Shown: positions 7,961 through 17,385, counted from the first letter of the stretch. The stretch: DNA of 64,000 nt from Cellulomonas sp. Leaf395 (GCF_001424125.1 NZ_LMQI01000001.1:831287-895286); one strand, 5' to 3'. A program made the numbers and translations. Notes: generated from the sequence alone by a model not told the origin.

Positions 7961-9916
7961 TCAGTCGACCGTGAGCTCGACGACGACGGGCCGGTGGTCG
8001 GAGAGGGTCGTGGCCGGGACGGTGGTCGTAGCGAACGTCACGCCCTGCCCGAACACCCAGTCGATCTTGTAGGCCGGGTCGGTCGCGGGGGACGTGAGCA
8101 GCTCGGAGTCGGAGGGGACCCAGCCCGCGGCCTCCAGCAGCTCGATCTCCGGCCAGCCCGGCTCCGCGTTGACGTCCCCGGCCAGGACCGCGGGCGGTGT
8201 CACCGGCTCCGCCTCAGCCAGGGCCTCGAGCTGCTCCAGCCGGGTCGGGGTGTTCGACTCGCGGTGCTGCGTGTGGATCGACGTGACGCGCAGCGAGGTG
8301 CCGTCGGCCGTGGTCAGGGTGGTCGACAAGGCGCTGCGGCTCTGCGGTCCGGCGCCGTACGGGAGGGGGTGCACGACGACGTGGCTGAGCTCCGAGCGCG
8401 CCAGGACCGCGTTCCCGAACTGGTGGTCCGCCGCCGAGCCGAAGTGGATGGTCATGTCCAGCCGGTGCGCGAGCCAGGTCGCCATGTCGGACCCGCCTCC
8501 GAACACCCAGCCGCGCTGGACCTCCTGCAGCGTGACGACGTCGGGGTCCTGCGCCTCGATGGTCGCCGCGATGCCCTCCAGGTCCACGGCGGTCAGCGGC
8601 GAGACGCCGTAGTGCAGGTTCCAGTCGACCAGCGTCAGCGGCTCGTCGGCAGCCCGCGCGGGGACGTCGGCGCCGGTGGTGCTCGTGGTCGACGGCACCA
8701 GCCCGATCGCCGCGAGCACGACCGCGGGCAGGAGCAGCAGCCGCACCGAGCTGGTGCGGGCGGGCAGCCGGTCGGGGCTGGTGATCGCGGGGACCGCCCC
8801 CGGCGTGCGCCGGCGCAGGCCGGACAGCGCCAGGCCGAGTGCGGCGAGGACGATCACCCAGACGTTGTCGACGGGCAGCGGGACGTCGTAGTCGAGCATG
8901 TAGAGCAGCAGCGGACCGATGGTGCCCAGTCCGACCACGAGCGTCGCGGAAGCCGTGCGCGCGATCCCGCGGGGCGCCGGCCGGTGGGCACTGAACGCCG
9001 CGGACAGCACGATGCCGAGCGTCAGCTGGAGCACCACCACGGCCACCAGCGCCGCGATCCCGGTGAGCCACAGCGCGCACGCGACCCCGGCGACGAGCAG
9101 CACCGCGGCACCCACGCGCACCCCGCCCGGCCACGGGTCGGGCCGCAGCAGCGTCCAGGCACCGAGCGCGTTGGCGACGACGACCACCAGCCCCGCCCAC
9201 CCGAGCGCGACCCCCGACTGCGAGGCCACGAACGCGGGGTTCGCGACGATCATCGCGGCGAGCGCCAGGAACAGCCCGAGCACCCACAGCCGCCGCGGAC
9301 GTCCGGTCGCCTCCGCCGCCGACGCGGCGGTGAACGCGACCAGTCCTCGGGCGGTCACGACGACACCGACCGCGAGGACGACGGCGACCGCCCAGCCGCC
9401 CCACCCGTCGCGCGACACCGCGTCCCACGTCCCCAGCACCAGCTGGAGCCCGACGGACAGGCCGCAGCCGATCATCAGCCCGATGGCGGCCTGACGGCCC
9501 CCCGCGGGGCGGCCGGCGACGAACGCGACGGCCAGGGTCAGCACCCCCACGGCCACGGCGACGGTCACCAGGCCGACGACGAACAGCGCTCCGCCGTCGA
9601 GGGCCTGGATGACGAGGCGCAGCGTCCCGAGCACGGCGGAGCCGACCAGCAGGGTGCGGGCGTCGGGCGTGCCCGACGTGCGGCGGACCGCGAGCAGCAG
9701 GAGGGCCGCGACGAGCCCGGCGGCCGCGTACGTGCCCAGCGCGGTCAGCGCGGCGTCCACCACGCCTGCGGCGAACGCCCGGTCCAGCAGCGGACCGCTC
9801 GCGCGGATCATCTCGACGCACAGCACCGTCAGCAGGGCGACGAGCCAGACCCGCGTCGGGGTGCCGGCGTCGGGGGGAGTCCGGGCGGGCGTGCCGGCGG
9901 GCGGGGTGGACGTCAC
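7961..9916 (-). CDS. Polytopic membrane protein with C-terminal endonuclease/exonuclease/phosphatase domain
   Basis: From the GTG at 9916 the protein is 651 residues. Roughly residues 20-400 form about ten hydrophobic helices separated by short loops. After one more helix near residue 420, a complete EEP domain follows: DWNLHYG, LQEV (metal-binding Glu), GDVNAEP, IDWVF and terminal SDHRPVVVEL with the catalytic Asp-His pair. The EEP domain would face outside if the last helix exits the membrane. The family includes sphingomyelinase-, DNase- and phosphoinositide phosphatase-like hydrolases, so the substrate is unknown. A longer open frame continues upstream to 10708, but it is antisense to and overlaps efeB. 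A -10 TAATCT seven bases before the GTG supports the chosen start. It is downstream of efeB by 23 bases but appears to have its own promoter. Confidence 0.82.
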   Translation of the reverse strand: MTSTPPAGTPARTPPDAGTPTRVWLVALLTVLCVEMIRASGPLLDRAFAAGVVDAALTALGTYAAAGLVAALLLLAVRRTSGTPDARTLLVGSAVLGTLRLVIQALDGGALFVVGLVTVAVAVGVLTLAVAFVAGRPAGGRQAAIGLMIGCGLSVGLQLVLGTWDAVSRDGWGGWAVAVVLAVGVVVTARGLVAFTAASAAEATGRPRRLWVLGLFLALAAMIVANPAFVASQSGVALGWAGLVVVVANALGAWTLLRPDPWPGGVRVGAAVLLVAGVACALWLTGIAALVAVVVLQLTLGIVLSAAFSAHRPAPRGIARTASATLVVGLGTIGPLLLYMLDYDVPLPVDNVWVIVLAALGLALSGLRRRTPGAVPAITSPDRLPARTSSVRLLLLPAVVLAAIGLVPSTTSTTGADVPARAADEPLTLVDWNLHYGVSPLTAVDLEGIAATIEAQDPDVVTLQEVQRGWVFGGGSDMATWLAHRLDMTIHFGSAADHQFGNAVLARSELSHVVVHPLPYGAGPQSRSALSTTLTTADGTSLRVTSIHTQHRESNTPTRLEQLEALAEAEPVTPPAVLAGDVNAEPGWPEIELLEAAGWVPSDSELLTSPATDPAYKIDWVFGQGVTFATTTVPATTLSDHRPVVVELTVD

Positions 9917-9923
9917 GCGCGCG

Positions 9924-9929
9924 AGATTA
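9924..9929 (-). promoter_or_regulatory. -10 element for leaderless mRNA of the EEP-domain gene
   Basis: TAATCT on the minus strand ends 7 nt before the GTG at 9916. No ribosome-binding site is visible, which fits leaderless initiation. Confidence 0.45.
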
Positions 9930-9939
9930 CCCCGGGCGG

Positions 9940-11307
9940 TCAGGCGAACAGCTGTTGCCCCACGAACGGGCTGTCGTCGGTGGTCACCGGTGTGCCGTCC
10001 GGGCCGGTGACCAGCGATCCGTCGGGGACGCCGGGAGGAACCGCGAACAGCCCGGAGCCGGTGTGGGTCAGGTACTCCATGAGGACGTCGTCGCGCGACA
10101 GCATCGCCTGCACGGGGATGTAGTGGGTGCGCGGGTCCCGCACGAACGCGAGGAAGAACAGCCCGGCGTCGAGCCTGCCGAGCGCGTCGTTTCCGTCGGT
10201 GAAGTTGTAGCCGCGGCGCAGCATGCGTGCGCCGTCGTGGGTCGACGGGTGCGCGAGACGGACGTGCGAGTCGACCGCGATGAGCGGTGCGCCGTCGCGG
10301 CCCTCCTGGGTGAAGTCCGGCTCGGTGAACTCCGTGCCGCCCGAGAGCGGCGCACCCTCGCCCTTGGTGCGGCCGACGAGGTTCTCCTGCTCCCGCAGCG
10401 AGGTGCGGTCCCAGGTCTCGATGCGCATCCGGATCCGGCGCGCGACGAGGTAGGAGCCGCCGGCGAGCCAGGCGGGCGAGGAGTCGGCCGGCACCCAGAT
10501 GTGCTCGTCCAGCGCGTCGGTCTCCTCGGCCTTGACGTTCGCCGTGCCGTCCTTGAACCCGAACAGGTTGCGCGGTGTCTTCTGTGCCGTGCTCGTGGAC
10601 GACGTGCGGCCGTACCCGAGCTGGGTCCACCGGATCGTCGCGCTGCCGAACGCGGCGCGGGACAGGTTGCGGATGGCGTGCACCGCGACCTGCGGGTCGT
10701 CCGCGCACGCCTGGACCACCAGGTCACCGTCGCTGCGGGCGGGGTCCAGGTCGTCGGCCGCGAAGTGCGGGAGGGCGACGAGCCCGTCGGGCAGCCGGTC
10801 TGCGAGGCCGAACCGGTCCTCGCCCGGCGTCCCGTCGGGGCTGGGGGTGCCGACGAACATCGACCGACCGAAGCCGAACGTGATCGTCAGGCCCGCCGGG
10901 GGGAGGTCCGCGGCCTCGCCGGTGTCGTCCGGGGGAGCGTCGTAAGGTCCCGACGCCGGTCCGAACGGCCCCGCCGACAGCCCCTGGGTGAGCCGCGCGG
11001 CGATCGTGGTCCACCGCCGGAGCAGCGCGACCAGCTCGTCGCGGGACGTCGTCGTGAGGTCGAACGCCGCGAGGTACAGGCGGTCCTGCGCGGGCGTGAC
11101 GATGCCCGCCTGGTGCACGCCCGTGAACGGGTAGGTGCCGACGGCCGTGGACGCGACGGCCGGTTCGGGTGCCGTCGCGCGCCCGACGCCGAAGCCGAGC
11201 GCGACCCCGGCGGCAGCGAGACCGCCACCGAGGCCGAGGACGGCGCGCCGGGACATGCCACTGCCCCGGGCGTCGGGCTCGTCGTTCGGGTCCGTGGGGG
11301 CGGACAC
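9940..11307 (-). CDS. efeB: Deferrochelatase/peroxidase EfeB (Dyp-type, Tat-exported)
   Basis: The 455-residue protein begins with a Tat signal: SRRAVLGLGGG followed by a hydrophobic run and ATA cleavage region near residue 45. The body is a Dyp-type haem peroxidase, with the duplicated ferredoxin-like fold, the segment FGFKDGTAN carrying the family GXXDG motif, and the downstream TEFTEPDF and RGYNFTDG blocks. EfeB is thought to oxidise ferrous iron or release iron from haem outside the membrane for the EfeU permease. Two GTG codons occur at 11313 and 11307. GAAGGAG overlaps the first and sits 5 nt from the second, so 11307 is chosen. It follows efeO by 14 bases in the efeUOB operon. Confidence 0.92.
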   Translation of the reverse strand: MSAPTDPNDEPDARGSGMSRRAVLGLGGGLAAAGVALGFGVGRATAPEPAVASTAVGTYPFTGVHQAGIVTPAQDRLYLAAFDLTTTSRDELVALLRRWTTIAARLTQGLSAGPFGPASGPYDAPPDDTGEAADLPPAGLTITFGFGRSMFVGTPSPDGTPGEDRFGLADRLPDGLVALPHFAADDLDPARSDGDLVVQACADDPQVAVHAIRNLSRAAFGSATIRWTQLGYGRTSSTSTAQKTPRNLFGFKDGTANVKAEETDALDEHIWVPADSSPAWLAGGSYLVARRIRMRIETWDRTSLREQENLVGRTKGEGAPLSGGTEFTEPDFTQEGRDGAPLIAVDSHVRLAHPSTHDGARMLRRGYNFTDGNDALGRLDAGLFFLAFVRDPRTHYIPVQAMLSRDDVLMEYLTHTGSGLFAVPPGVPDGSLVTGPDGTPVTTDDSPFVGQQLFA

Positions 11308-11321
11308 GGGCACTCCTTCGG

Positions 11322-12521
11322 TCAGGCTCCGGTCACCGTGGTGGTGAGCTGGGACAGCGGTTCGGAGAGTGCGTCGACCGCGGCGGCGAGGGCCTTGACC
11401 TCGGCATCCGTCAGCTCGTCGTAGTAGGTGAAGCCCGTCTCGAGCGACCCCTGCTCGGCGAGCAGCGCGTCGATCTCCTCGAACCGGGTGGCCAGGGTGT
11501 CGGCCAGCTCGGGGTCCTCGGCCTCGACGACCTCTGCGAGGACCTCGTAGCCCACGCGCGCGCCGTCGACGTTGGCCTGGAAGTCCCACAGGTCGGTGTG
11601 CGACCAGATCTCCTCCTCGCCGGTGACCTTGCCGGTGGCGACCTCGTCGAGCAGCTCCTTGGCGCCGTTGGCGATCTGGAAGGCTTCGAAGCTGAAGTCG
11701 GGGGAGTTGACCTCGTCGACCAGCTGCTGGGTGTACGTCACCAGGTCGGCCGCGGCGGCGGCCCGCTGCTCCGGCGTGAGCGCCACGTAGACCACCCCAG
11801 CGTTGGCCTCGGGCGCGGGCTGCCACAGGTCCTTCTCGATGAGGTGCCAGCCGCTCCAGGTGGCACCCTCCTCGACGTCCGCCTCGCGCAGGTCGAGCAG
11901 CGGGTCCAGGTCACCGAACGACTCGGCGACGGGCTCGACCCGCTCCCAGTGCGCGCGGGTGTCGGCGTACAGCGACCGGGCGGTCTCGTCGTCGCCCGCG
12001 GTGTACGCGGCAGCGAACGCCTCCGTGCCGGAGATGAGCGAGCCCACCTGGTCCTTGACGTACGCGACGTAGGACGCCTCGGCGGCCGCGAGCTGGTCCG
12101 CGGTGTCACCCGTGGGCCCCACCTCGACGCCGCTGTCGTTCACCGTGAACTCCGCGCGGATGCCGTCGCCGACCATGCCGGGCTTGCACGCCGTGTAGTA
12201 CGTGCCGGGCTTGACCTGGACGACCAGGTCACGGGTCAGGCCGGGGCCGACGTTCTCGACCTCGGAGATCACGCGCAGGCCGTCGTCGCCCAGCAGGTAG
12301 AACTCGGTGACGTCGTCGCCCTCGTTGGTGACCGCGAACCGCACGGTGCCGGAGTCGGCCTCGACCGCGGACACGTCGCACGCGTCGGCCGTCGAGGTCA
12401 CCGTGAGGGCGCCCGCGCTGCCGGAGGCACCGGGCTCCGCCGGGTCGTTGGGGACGCACGCGGCGGCGAGCGGCAGGACGAGCGCCGCCAGGGCGGCGGC
12501 GATCGTGGGACGGCGGGACAT
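11322..12521 (-). CDS. efeO: EfeO iron-uptake lipoprotein (cupredoxin + M75 domain)
   Basis: The 399-residue protein starts with a lipoprotein signal ending LAAAC (lipid-modified Cys22). An N-terminal cupredoxin-like domain (about 35-125) ends in the GTYYTACKPGMVG region. It is followed by the imelysin-like M75 domain with the HXXE iron-ligand motif in WHLIEKDLW near residue 220. EfeO is the extracytoplasmic partner that captures iron and hands it to the permease. Order on the transcript is efeU, efeO, efeB with 30- and 14-base gaps, the standard arrangement. All three parts are intact, so the system should be functional. Confidence 0.93.
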   Translation of the reverse strand: MSRRPTIAAALAALVLPLAAACVPNDPAEPGASGSAGALTVTSTADACDVSAVEADSGTVRFAVTNEGDDVTEFYLLGDDGLRVISEVENVGPGLTRDLVVQVKPGTYYTACKPGMVGDGIRAEFTVNDSGVEVGPTGDTADQLAAAEASYVAYVKDQVGSLISGTEAFAAAYTAGDDETARSLYADTRAHWERVEPVAESFGDLDPLLDLREADVEEGATWSGWHLIEKDLWQPAPEANAGVVYVALTPEQRAAAAADLVTYTQQLVDEVNSPDFSFEAFQIANGAKELLDEVATGKVTGEEEIWSHTDLWDFQANVDGARVGYEVLAEVVEAEDPELADTLATRFEEIDALLAEQGSLETGFTYYDELTDAEVKALAAAVDALSEPLSQLTTTVTGA

Positions 12522-12551
12522 GGATCTCCTAGGCGAGGGCGGCTGGTGGGT

Positions 12552-13412
12552 TCAGGCGGCGGTCGCGCGCACGGCGGGAGCGACAGCGGGAGCAGACGGC
12601 CGAGCGGGCGCGGAGCCCCACGTGGTGCGGATGAAGAAGTACATCGTCGGCACGATGTAAGCGGTCCAGGCGAGCGCCTGGAGCCAGGTCGTGGCGGGTG
12701 AGAAGTTGACGGTGCCCTTGAGCACGGAGCCGTACCAGCTGCTGGGCGGCACGGCAGCGGAGACGTCGAAGACCAGGTTGTTCAGACCCGGCAGGATGCC
12801 GGCCTCCTGCAGGTCGTGGACGCCGTACGCGAGCACGCCCGCGGCCACGACCACGAGGAACAGACCGGTCCACGCGAAGAACTGACGCAGGTCGAGGCGG
12901 ATCGCGCCGCGGTACACGAGCCAGCCGAGCAGCACCGCGGTGGCGAGGCCGAGCGCTGCGCCGATCAGCGGCGCCGCGTTGCCGCCGGTCGCCTGCGCGC
13001 CGGCCCACAGGAACAGCGCGGTCTCCAGGCCTTCACGGCCGACCGCGAGCAGCGCGACCACCAGCACCGCGCGCTTCCCGTGGCCGACCGTGTGGTCGAG
13101 CCGGTGGTGCAGGTCGCCCTTGAGGTGGCGGGCCGTGCGGGCCATCCAGAAGATCATCCAGGTGATGAGTCCCACGGCGATGATCGACAGCGTGCCGCCG
13201 ATGGCTTCCTGCGCCTCGAACGACAGGCCCGAGGGGCCGAAGGTGAGGAGGGCGCCGAACCCGAGCGAGACGAGGACCGCGATCCCGACGCCGGCCCAGA
13301 GGGCGGGCAGCTGGTCCCGGCGACCGGTCTTGACCAGGTAGGCGACGAGGATGCTGACGACCAGCGCGGCCTCGAGGCCTTCGCGCAGGCCGATCAGGTA
13401 GTTGGCGACCAT
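12552..13412 (-). CDS. efeU: EfeU/FTR1-family iron permease
   Basis: The 286-residue protein has seven hydrophobic segments. The paired iron-translocation motifs of FTR1 permeases are present: REGLE at residues 10-14 in the first helix and REGLE at 126-130 in the fourth. The C-terminus is Ala/Pro-rich and cytosolic or exposed. It should transport ferric iron produced at the EfeB/EfeO complex across the membrane. The ATG at 13412 is the first gene of the operon, with a DtxR/IdeR-like palindrome 25 bases upstream. Length is typical of actinobacterial EfeU. Confidence 0.93.
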   Translation of the reverse strand: MVANYLIGLREGLEAALVVSILVAYLVKTGRRDQLPALWAGVGIAVLVSLGFGALLTFGPSGLSFEAQEAIGGTLSIIAVGLITWMIFWMARTARHLKGDLHHRLDHTVGHGKRAVLVVALLAVGREGLETALFLWAGAQATGGNAAPLIGAALGLATAVLLGWLVYRGAIRLDLRQFFAWTGLFLVVVAAGVLAYGVHDLQEAGILPGLNNLVFDVSAAVPPSSWYGSVLKGTVNFSPATTWLQALAWTAYIVPTMYFFIRTTWGSAPARPSAPAVAPAVRATAA

Positions 13413-13436
13413 GAGTGTCTCTCGACTGGGGAATGA

Positions 13437-13455
13437 TGAGGCGAGCCTTACCTCA
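13437..13455 (-). promoter_or_regulatory. IdeR/DtxR iron box in front of efeUOB
   Basis: TGAGGTAAGGCTCGCCTCA on the minus strand agrees with the 19-bp consensus TTAGGTTAGGCTAACCTAA at 14 positions, including the central AGGCT. A -10-like TAGTCT (13464-13469) lies just upstream, so the box would cover the transcription start. Iron-dependent repression of the operon is the expected result. Confidence 0.75.
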
Positions 13456-13524
13456 CCTCGCGGAGACTACTCTCGGGGACGAGCCGGGCGCGACCCGATC
13501 CGCGGAGTGAACCTGTGATGCGGG

Positions 13525-14031
13525 TCACCGACCACCGAGGGCCACGATCCGGTTGCGCAGCACCGGCCACGCGGCGGCGAACGCGGGGAGCAGCGGGAGG
13601 TCGGCGACCTCGTCGACCGGCACCCAGCGCAGCTCGACGCTCTCGGTGTCGGTGACGGTCGGGTGGACGGGACTGACCTCGTCGGCGATCACGGTGGTGT
13701 ACGACCAGTCGGCGTGCTGCAGCACCCGCGACTCGCGCAGCCGGACGCTCACGCGGTCGATCCCGGCCTCCTCCTCGGCCTCGCGCAGTGCGGCGTCCTC
13801 GGGGGACTCACCCGGCATCCGCGCACCGCCCGGCACGCCCCAGGTGCCGCCCTGATCGCTCCACAACGCCCGGTGCTGCAGGACGACGGCGACCGGGGTG
13901 CCGTCGGGCTCCCGACGCACCAGGAGCAGCCCCGAGGCACCGTGCAGACCCCAGTGCCGACGACCGCACTCGCACTCGACCCACCCGTCGCCGGGCTGGC
14001 GCAGGCGGTGGAACGGTGGCGCGTCGCTCAC
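13525..14031 (-). CDS. Nudix hydrolase
   Basis: The 168-residue protein contains a full Nudix box (GX5EX7REUXEEXGU) in the segment starting GGARMPGESPEDAALREAEEEAG. An N-terminal ECGRRHWG motif hints at a small metal-binding or family-specific extension. Nudix enzymes hydrolyse nucleoside diphosphates linked to another group. This subfamily often acts on oxidised dNTPs or NDP-sugars, but the substrate cannot be told here. It begins 7 bases after the stop of the carboxylase biotin subunit gene on the same strand and is probably cotranscribed with it, a neighbour relation also common in other actinobacteria. Confidence 0.88.
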   Translation of the reverse strand: MSDAPPFHRLRQPGDGWVECECGRRHWGLHGASGLLLVRREPDGTPVAVVLQHRALWSDQGGTWGVPGGARMPGESPEDAALREAEEEAGIDRVSVRLRESRVLQHADWSYTTVIADEVSPVHPTVTDTESVELRWVPVDEVADLPLLPAFAAAWPVLRNRIVALGGR

Positions 14032-14038
14032 GCCGGGG

Positions 14039-15838
14039 TCAGCCGACGATCTCGCAGATAGCCGTGCCCGCGCTCACGCTGGACCCGACGCCGGCCGACA
14101 GAGCGGTGACCGTCCCGGCGCGGTGCGCCACGAGCGGCTGCTCCATCTTCATGGCCTCGAGCACCACGACGAGGTCGCCCTCGGCCACGGTGGCGCCCTC
14201 CGCCACGGCGACCTTGACGATCGTGCCCTGCATCGGCGAGCTCAGCGTGGTGCCGTTCCCGCTGGTCGCGGCGCGCGCCACCCGGCGGACGGGCCGGCGT
14301 GCGGACGGGCCGGCCGAGCCGCGACCGCCGGTGGCGGGTCCGCGGCCCAGGGCCAGGGCGGCGGGCAGGACGACCTCGAGCCGCTTGCCGCCGACCTCGA
14401 CGACCACTCGCTCGAGCACGGTCGGCTCGTCGTCCTCGTCCTGCGTCGCCTCGGGCGCGGCGCTGAGCGCGGCGACGGTCTCGGCGAACTCCGTCTCGAT
14501 CCAGCGCGTGTGCACCGAGAACGGCTGCGCGGGGTCGATGGGGGCGAACGCCTCCGCGTCGAGCACCGCACGGTGGAACGGGACGACCGTCGGGATGCCG
14601 ACGACCTCGAGCTCGGCCAGCGCGCGACGAGCCCGCGCGAGCGCCTGCGGGCGGTCGGCGCCCGTGACGATCACCTTGGCGATCATCGAGTCGAACAGGC
14701 CGGAGACGCTGTCGCCCTCGACCACCCCGGAGTCGACGCGCACCCCGGGGCCGGACGGGAACCGCAGCCGGCTGATGCGGCCGGGCGCCGGCAGGAACCC
14801 CTTGCCCGGGTCCTCACCGTTGATGCGGAACTCGATCGAGTGGCCGCGGGGCTCCACGTGGTCGTACCCGAGCGGCTCGCCCGACGCGATGCGCAGCTGT
14901 TCGAGGACCAGGTCGACACCGCTGATCTCCTCGGTCACCGGGTGCTCGACCTGCAGACGCGTGTTGACCTCGAGGAACGAGATGATGCCGTCGGCGGAGA
15001 CCAGGAACTCGCAGGTCCCGGCGCCGACGTACCCGGCCTCGCGCAGGATCGCCTTCGACGACTCCACCAGCTGGGCGTTCTGCTCGTCGGTGAGGAAGGG
15101 CGCGGGCGCCTCCTCGACCAGCTTCTGGTGCCGGCGCTGCAAGGAGCAGTCACGGGTGGACACGACGACGACCGTGCCGTGCTGGTCCGCCAGGCACTGC
15201 GTCTCGACGTGCCGCGGCCGGTCCAGGTACCGCTCGACGAAGCACTCGCCGCGCCCGAACGCCGCGACCGCCTCGCGCGTCGCCGACTCGAACATCTCGT
15301 CGATCTCGCTCGACTCGCGCGCGACCTTCAGGCCGCGGCCCCCGCCGCCGAACGCCGCCTTGATGGCGACCGGGAGCCCGTGCTCCGCGACGAACGCGTG
15401 GATCTCCTCGACCCCGGCGACCGGGTCGGGCGTGCCGGCGACGAGCGGTGCACCGGCGCGCTGCGCGATGTGGCGCGCGCTGACCTTGTCCCCGAGCGCG
15501 TCGATGGCGGCGGGCGGGGGACCGATCCAGACCAGGCCGGCGTCGAGGACGGCCTGGGCGAAGCCGGCGTTCTCGGCGAGGAAGCCGTAGCCGGGATGCA
15601 CGGCGTCGGCGCCGGAGCGCCGCGCGACGTCGAGCAGCTTGGGGATGTCGAGGTACGTCTCGGCCGCGCGGGCACCGCCCAGCGCGAACGCCTCGTCGGC
15701 GACGCGCACGTGCAGCGCCTCCCGGTCGGTGTCGGCGTAGACGGCGACGGAGCCGATCCGGGCGTCGCGACAGGCTCGGGCGATGCGGACGGCGATCTCA
15801 CCGCGGTTGGCGATGAGGACCTTGGAGATGGCGGGCAC
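14039..15838 (-). CDS. accA3: Acyl-CoA carboxylase alpha subunit (biotin carboxylase + biotin carrier)
   Basis: The 599-residue protein combines a biotin carboxylase (about 1-450) and a biotinyl carrier domain (about 525-599). The N-terminus [16 protein letters not shown] is typical. The ATP-grasp region has the Gly-rich [10 protein letters not shown] loop, and the metal/ATP site continues through EFLVSADG and [14 protein letters not shown]. Biotin is attached to Lys in EAMKMEQ near the C-terminus. It carboxylates biotin for acetyl- and/or propionyl-CoA carboxylase together with the beta subunit encoded at 20882-22483 and the epsilon subunit at 20068. The lysine target would be modified by the BirA enzyme encoded at 22580. 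The arrangement resembles mycobacterial accA3-maf-accE5-accD5-birA. Confidence 0.95.
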   Translation of the reverse strand: MPAISKVLIANRGEIAVRIARACRDARIGSVAVYADTDREALHVRVADEAFALGGARAAETYLDIPKLLDVARRSGADAVHPGYGFLAENAGFAQAVLDAGLVWIGPPPAAIDALGDKVSARHIAQRAGAPLVAGTPDPVAGVEEIHAFVAEHGLPVAIKAAFGGGGRGLKVARESSEIDEMFESATREAVAAFGRGECFVERYLDRPRHVETQCLADQHGTVVVVSTRDCSLQRRHQKLVEEAPAPFLTDEQNAQLVESSKAILREAGYVGAGTCEFLVSADGIISFLEVNTRLQVEHPVTEEISGVDLVLEQLRIASGEPLGYDHVEPRGHSIEFRINGEDPGKGFLPAPGRISRLRFPSGPGVRVDSGVVEGDSVSGLFDSMIAKVIVTGADRPQALARARRALAELEVVGIPTVVPFHRAVLDAEAFAPIDPAQPFSVHTRWIETEFAETVAALSAAPEATQDEDDEPTVLERVVVEVGGKRLEVVLPAALALGRGPATGGRGSAGPSARRPVRRVARAATSGNGTTLSSPMQGTIVKVAVAEGATVAEGDLVVVLEAMKMEQPLVAHRAGTVTALSAGVGSSVSAGTAICEIVG

Positions 15839-16006
15839 GGCTCACCGTAACGCCCGGCGCGTGCCGGACCCCCGCACAGGGCGTGAGCCTCGGCAAGACT
15901 GTCGATCTGACCAACCGTCCAGGGCGGTCGTTTGTAGGGATCCTCAGGTGCGGTGCCCGTGGCGACCCGATTGCGCGGAGGGAGTTGTCCGGTCGCCACA
16001 AGCACG

Positions 16007-16038
16007 ACGAGCCCGGTCCCGTGCGGGACCGGGCTCGT
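16007..16038 (-). terminator. Strong hairpin terminator after the small membrane protein gene
   Basis: A perfect 14-bp stem (16007-16020 with 16025-16038, arm ACGAGCCCGGTCCC) and a 4-nt loop lie 11 bases after the stop at 16050. No U-tract follows, which is common for actinobacterial terminators. Confidence 0.75.
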
Positions 16039-16049
16039 GAAGGTGCTGG

Positions 16050-16619
16050 TCAGGCGTTGACGAGGACCTTCTCCTCGACCGGAGCGGCCGTCGGTGCGAC
16101 GGGGACGGTCGCGGGTGCGATGCGGCGCAGGGCGAAGCCGATGATGCCGAAGACCACGCCGATGCCCATCACCAGGGCCGCGACGCCGAAGGCGACGACC
16201 GAGGTGAACAGCGACGCGCGCAGGAACGAACCGTTCATGACGGTGGCCTTCTGGCCGTTGACCTTGGCGTAGTCGGGGTCGGCAGCCATCTCGGCGGGGG
16301 TCAGACCCTCAGCCGTGAGCTTCTCGCCGAGCGCCTTCGCCTCGCCGCTGACCTCGGCATACGTCTTGCCCTCGGTGGCTGCGAGCGCGTGGTGCTTGAT
16401 GATGTCCGCCTGCGAGAACGCCTCCCAGGGGGTGTCCACGAGCTGACCGCCGAAGGCGGACGCGTCGGGCGAGACGGTGATGTTCTCGGCCTTGAGGTTG
16501 GTGGAGACAGCCCCCCAGGTCACGCCACCCGCGATGAAGAACACGGCGCCGGCGATGATCGCCAGCAGGCCGGAGACGCGGACGAAGCGGTTGCTCTGGA
16601 CAGCAGAGTTGTTGGACAT
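16050..16619 (-). CDS. Conserved two-helix membrane protein of unknown function
   Basis: The 189-residue protein has a hydrophobic helix at about 14-35 and another at about 130-160. Between them is a hydrophilic, probably extracytoplasmic domain rich in KAL and AEG segments, and a short Pro/Ala tail follows. Proteins like this are widespread in actinobacteria and are often carried in databases under an aromatic ring-opening dioxygenase LigA name. Nothing in the sequence supports that activity. It has a good ribosome-binding site (GAGGAAG) before the ATG at 16619 and a strong terminator after it, so it looks like a single-gene transcript. Function unknown. Confidence 0.75.
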   Translation of the reverse strand: MSNNSAVQSNRFVRVSGLLAIIAGAVFFIAGGVTWGAVSTNLKAENITVSPDASAFGGQLVDTPWEAFSQADIIKHHALAATEGKTYAEVSGEAKALGEKLTAEGLTPAEMAADPDYAKVNGQKATVMNGSFLRASLFTSVVAFGVAALVMGIGVVFGIIGFALRRIAPATVPVAPTAAPVEEKVLVNA

Positions 16620-16735
16620 GAGTTCTTCCTCGGGTGCCCGGCGCGGGCCCGGCCTACCCGGGCTCCGGTGGGCCTCTCGGGCTGGCCCACACGATGATCG
16701 TTCCCGACCGCCGCCGCCCCCGTTAGGGACCTAGG

Positions 16736-17377
16736 TCATACGCTGCGCCACAGGTCCGGGATGCTCACACCGACCTCGCCGAGCAGCTCGCGCAGCAGCG
16801 GCAGGCTCAGGCCGACGACGCCGTGGTGGTCGCCCTCGATCCGCTCCACGAACGGGCCACCGAGACCGTCGATGGTGAACGCACCCGCCACGGCCAGCGG
16901 CTCACCCGTCGCGACGTACGCGTCGATCTCCTCGTCGGACAGGTCGGCGAACCGGACCGTCGTCGACGACGTCGCCCCGAGCATCGCCGGCACGCCGCGC
17001 TCGTCCATCAGCCAGTGCCCGGTGTGCAGCACGCCTGACCGTCCGCGCATCGCGCGCCAGCGGGTCGTCGCCTCCGCAGCGTCGACGGGCTTCCCGTAGA
17101 TCTGCCCGTCCAGCTCCAGCATCGAGTCGCAGCCCAGCAGGAGCAGGTCGTCCGCGTCCTCGAGCTCCGCGGGCAGGTTCCGGGAGACGTCCTCCACCTT
17201 CGACTGGGCCAGCAGCAGCACCGCGTCCGCGGGGTCCAGCGCCCCGAACCGGTCGTGGGCGGACGCCAGGACCGCCTCCTCGTCGACCGTCGAGACGGCG
17301 ACCAGCGGTTCGATCCCGGCGGCGACGAGGGTGGCGCGGCGGGCGGGTGAGGCGGAGGCGAGCAGCAGACGGGTCAC
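16736..17377 (-). CDS. maf: Maf-family nucleoside triphosphate pyrophosphatase
   Basis: From the GTG at 17377 the protein is 213 residues. It starts TRLLLASASPARRATL, the Maf signature (S/A-X-S-X-R-R), followed later by LLLGCDSMLELDGQIYGKP with the catalytic-site Asp and the conserved Lys. GAFTIDGLGGPFVERIEGD near the end is also a family motif. Maf proteins hydrolyse non-canonical or modified nucleotides such as m5UTP and pseudo-UTP and have been linked to septum control. An upstream in-frame start (17443) lacks conservation, and TAGGCT eight bases before the GTG supports the shorter form. In mycobacteria the same gene (Rv3282) lies beside accE5. Confidence 0.92.
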   Translation of the reverse strand: MTRLLLASASPARRATLVAAGIEPLVAVSTVDEEAVLASAHDRFGALDPADAVLLLAQSKVEDVSRNLPAELEDADDLLLLGCDSMLELDGQIYGKPVDAAEATTRWRAMRGRSGVLHTGHWLMDERGVPAMLGATSSTTVRFADLSDEEIDAYVATGEPLAVAGAFTIDGLGGPFVERIEGDHHGVVGLSLPLLRELLGEVGVSIPDLWRSV

Positions 17378-17385
17378 GACGGGCG

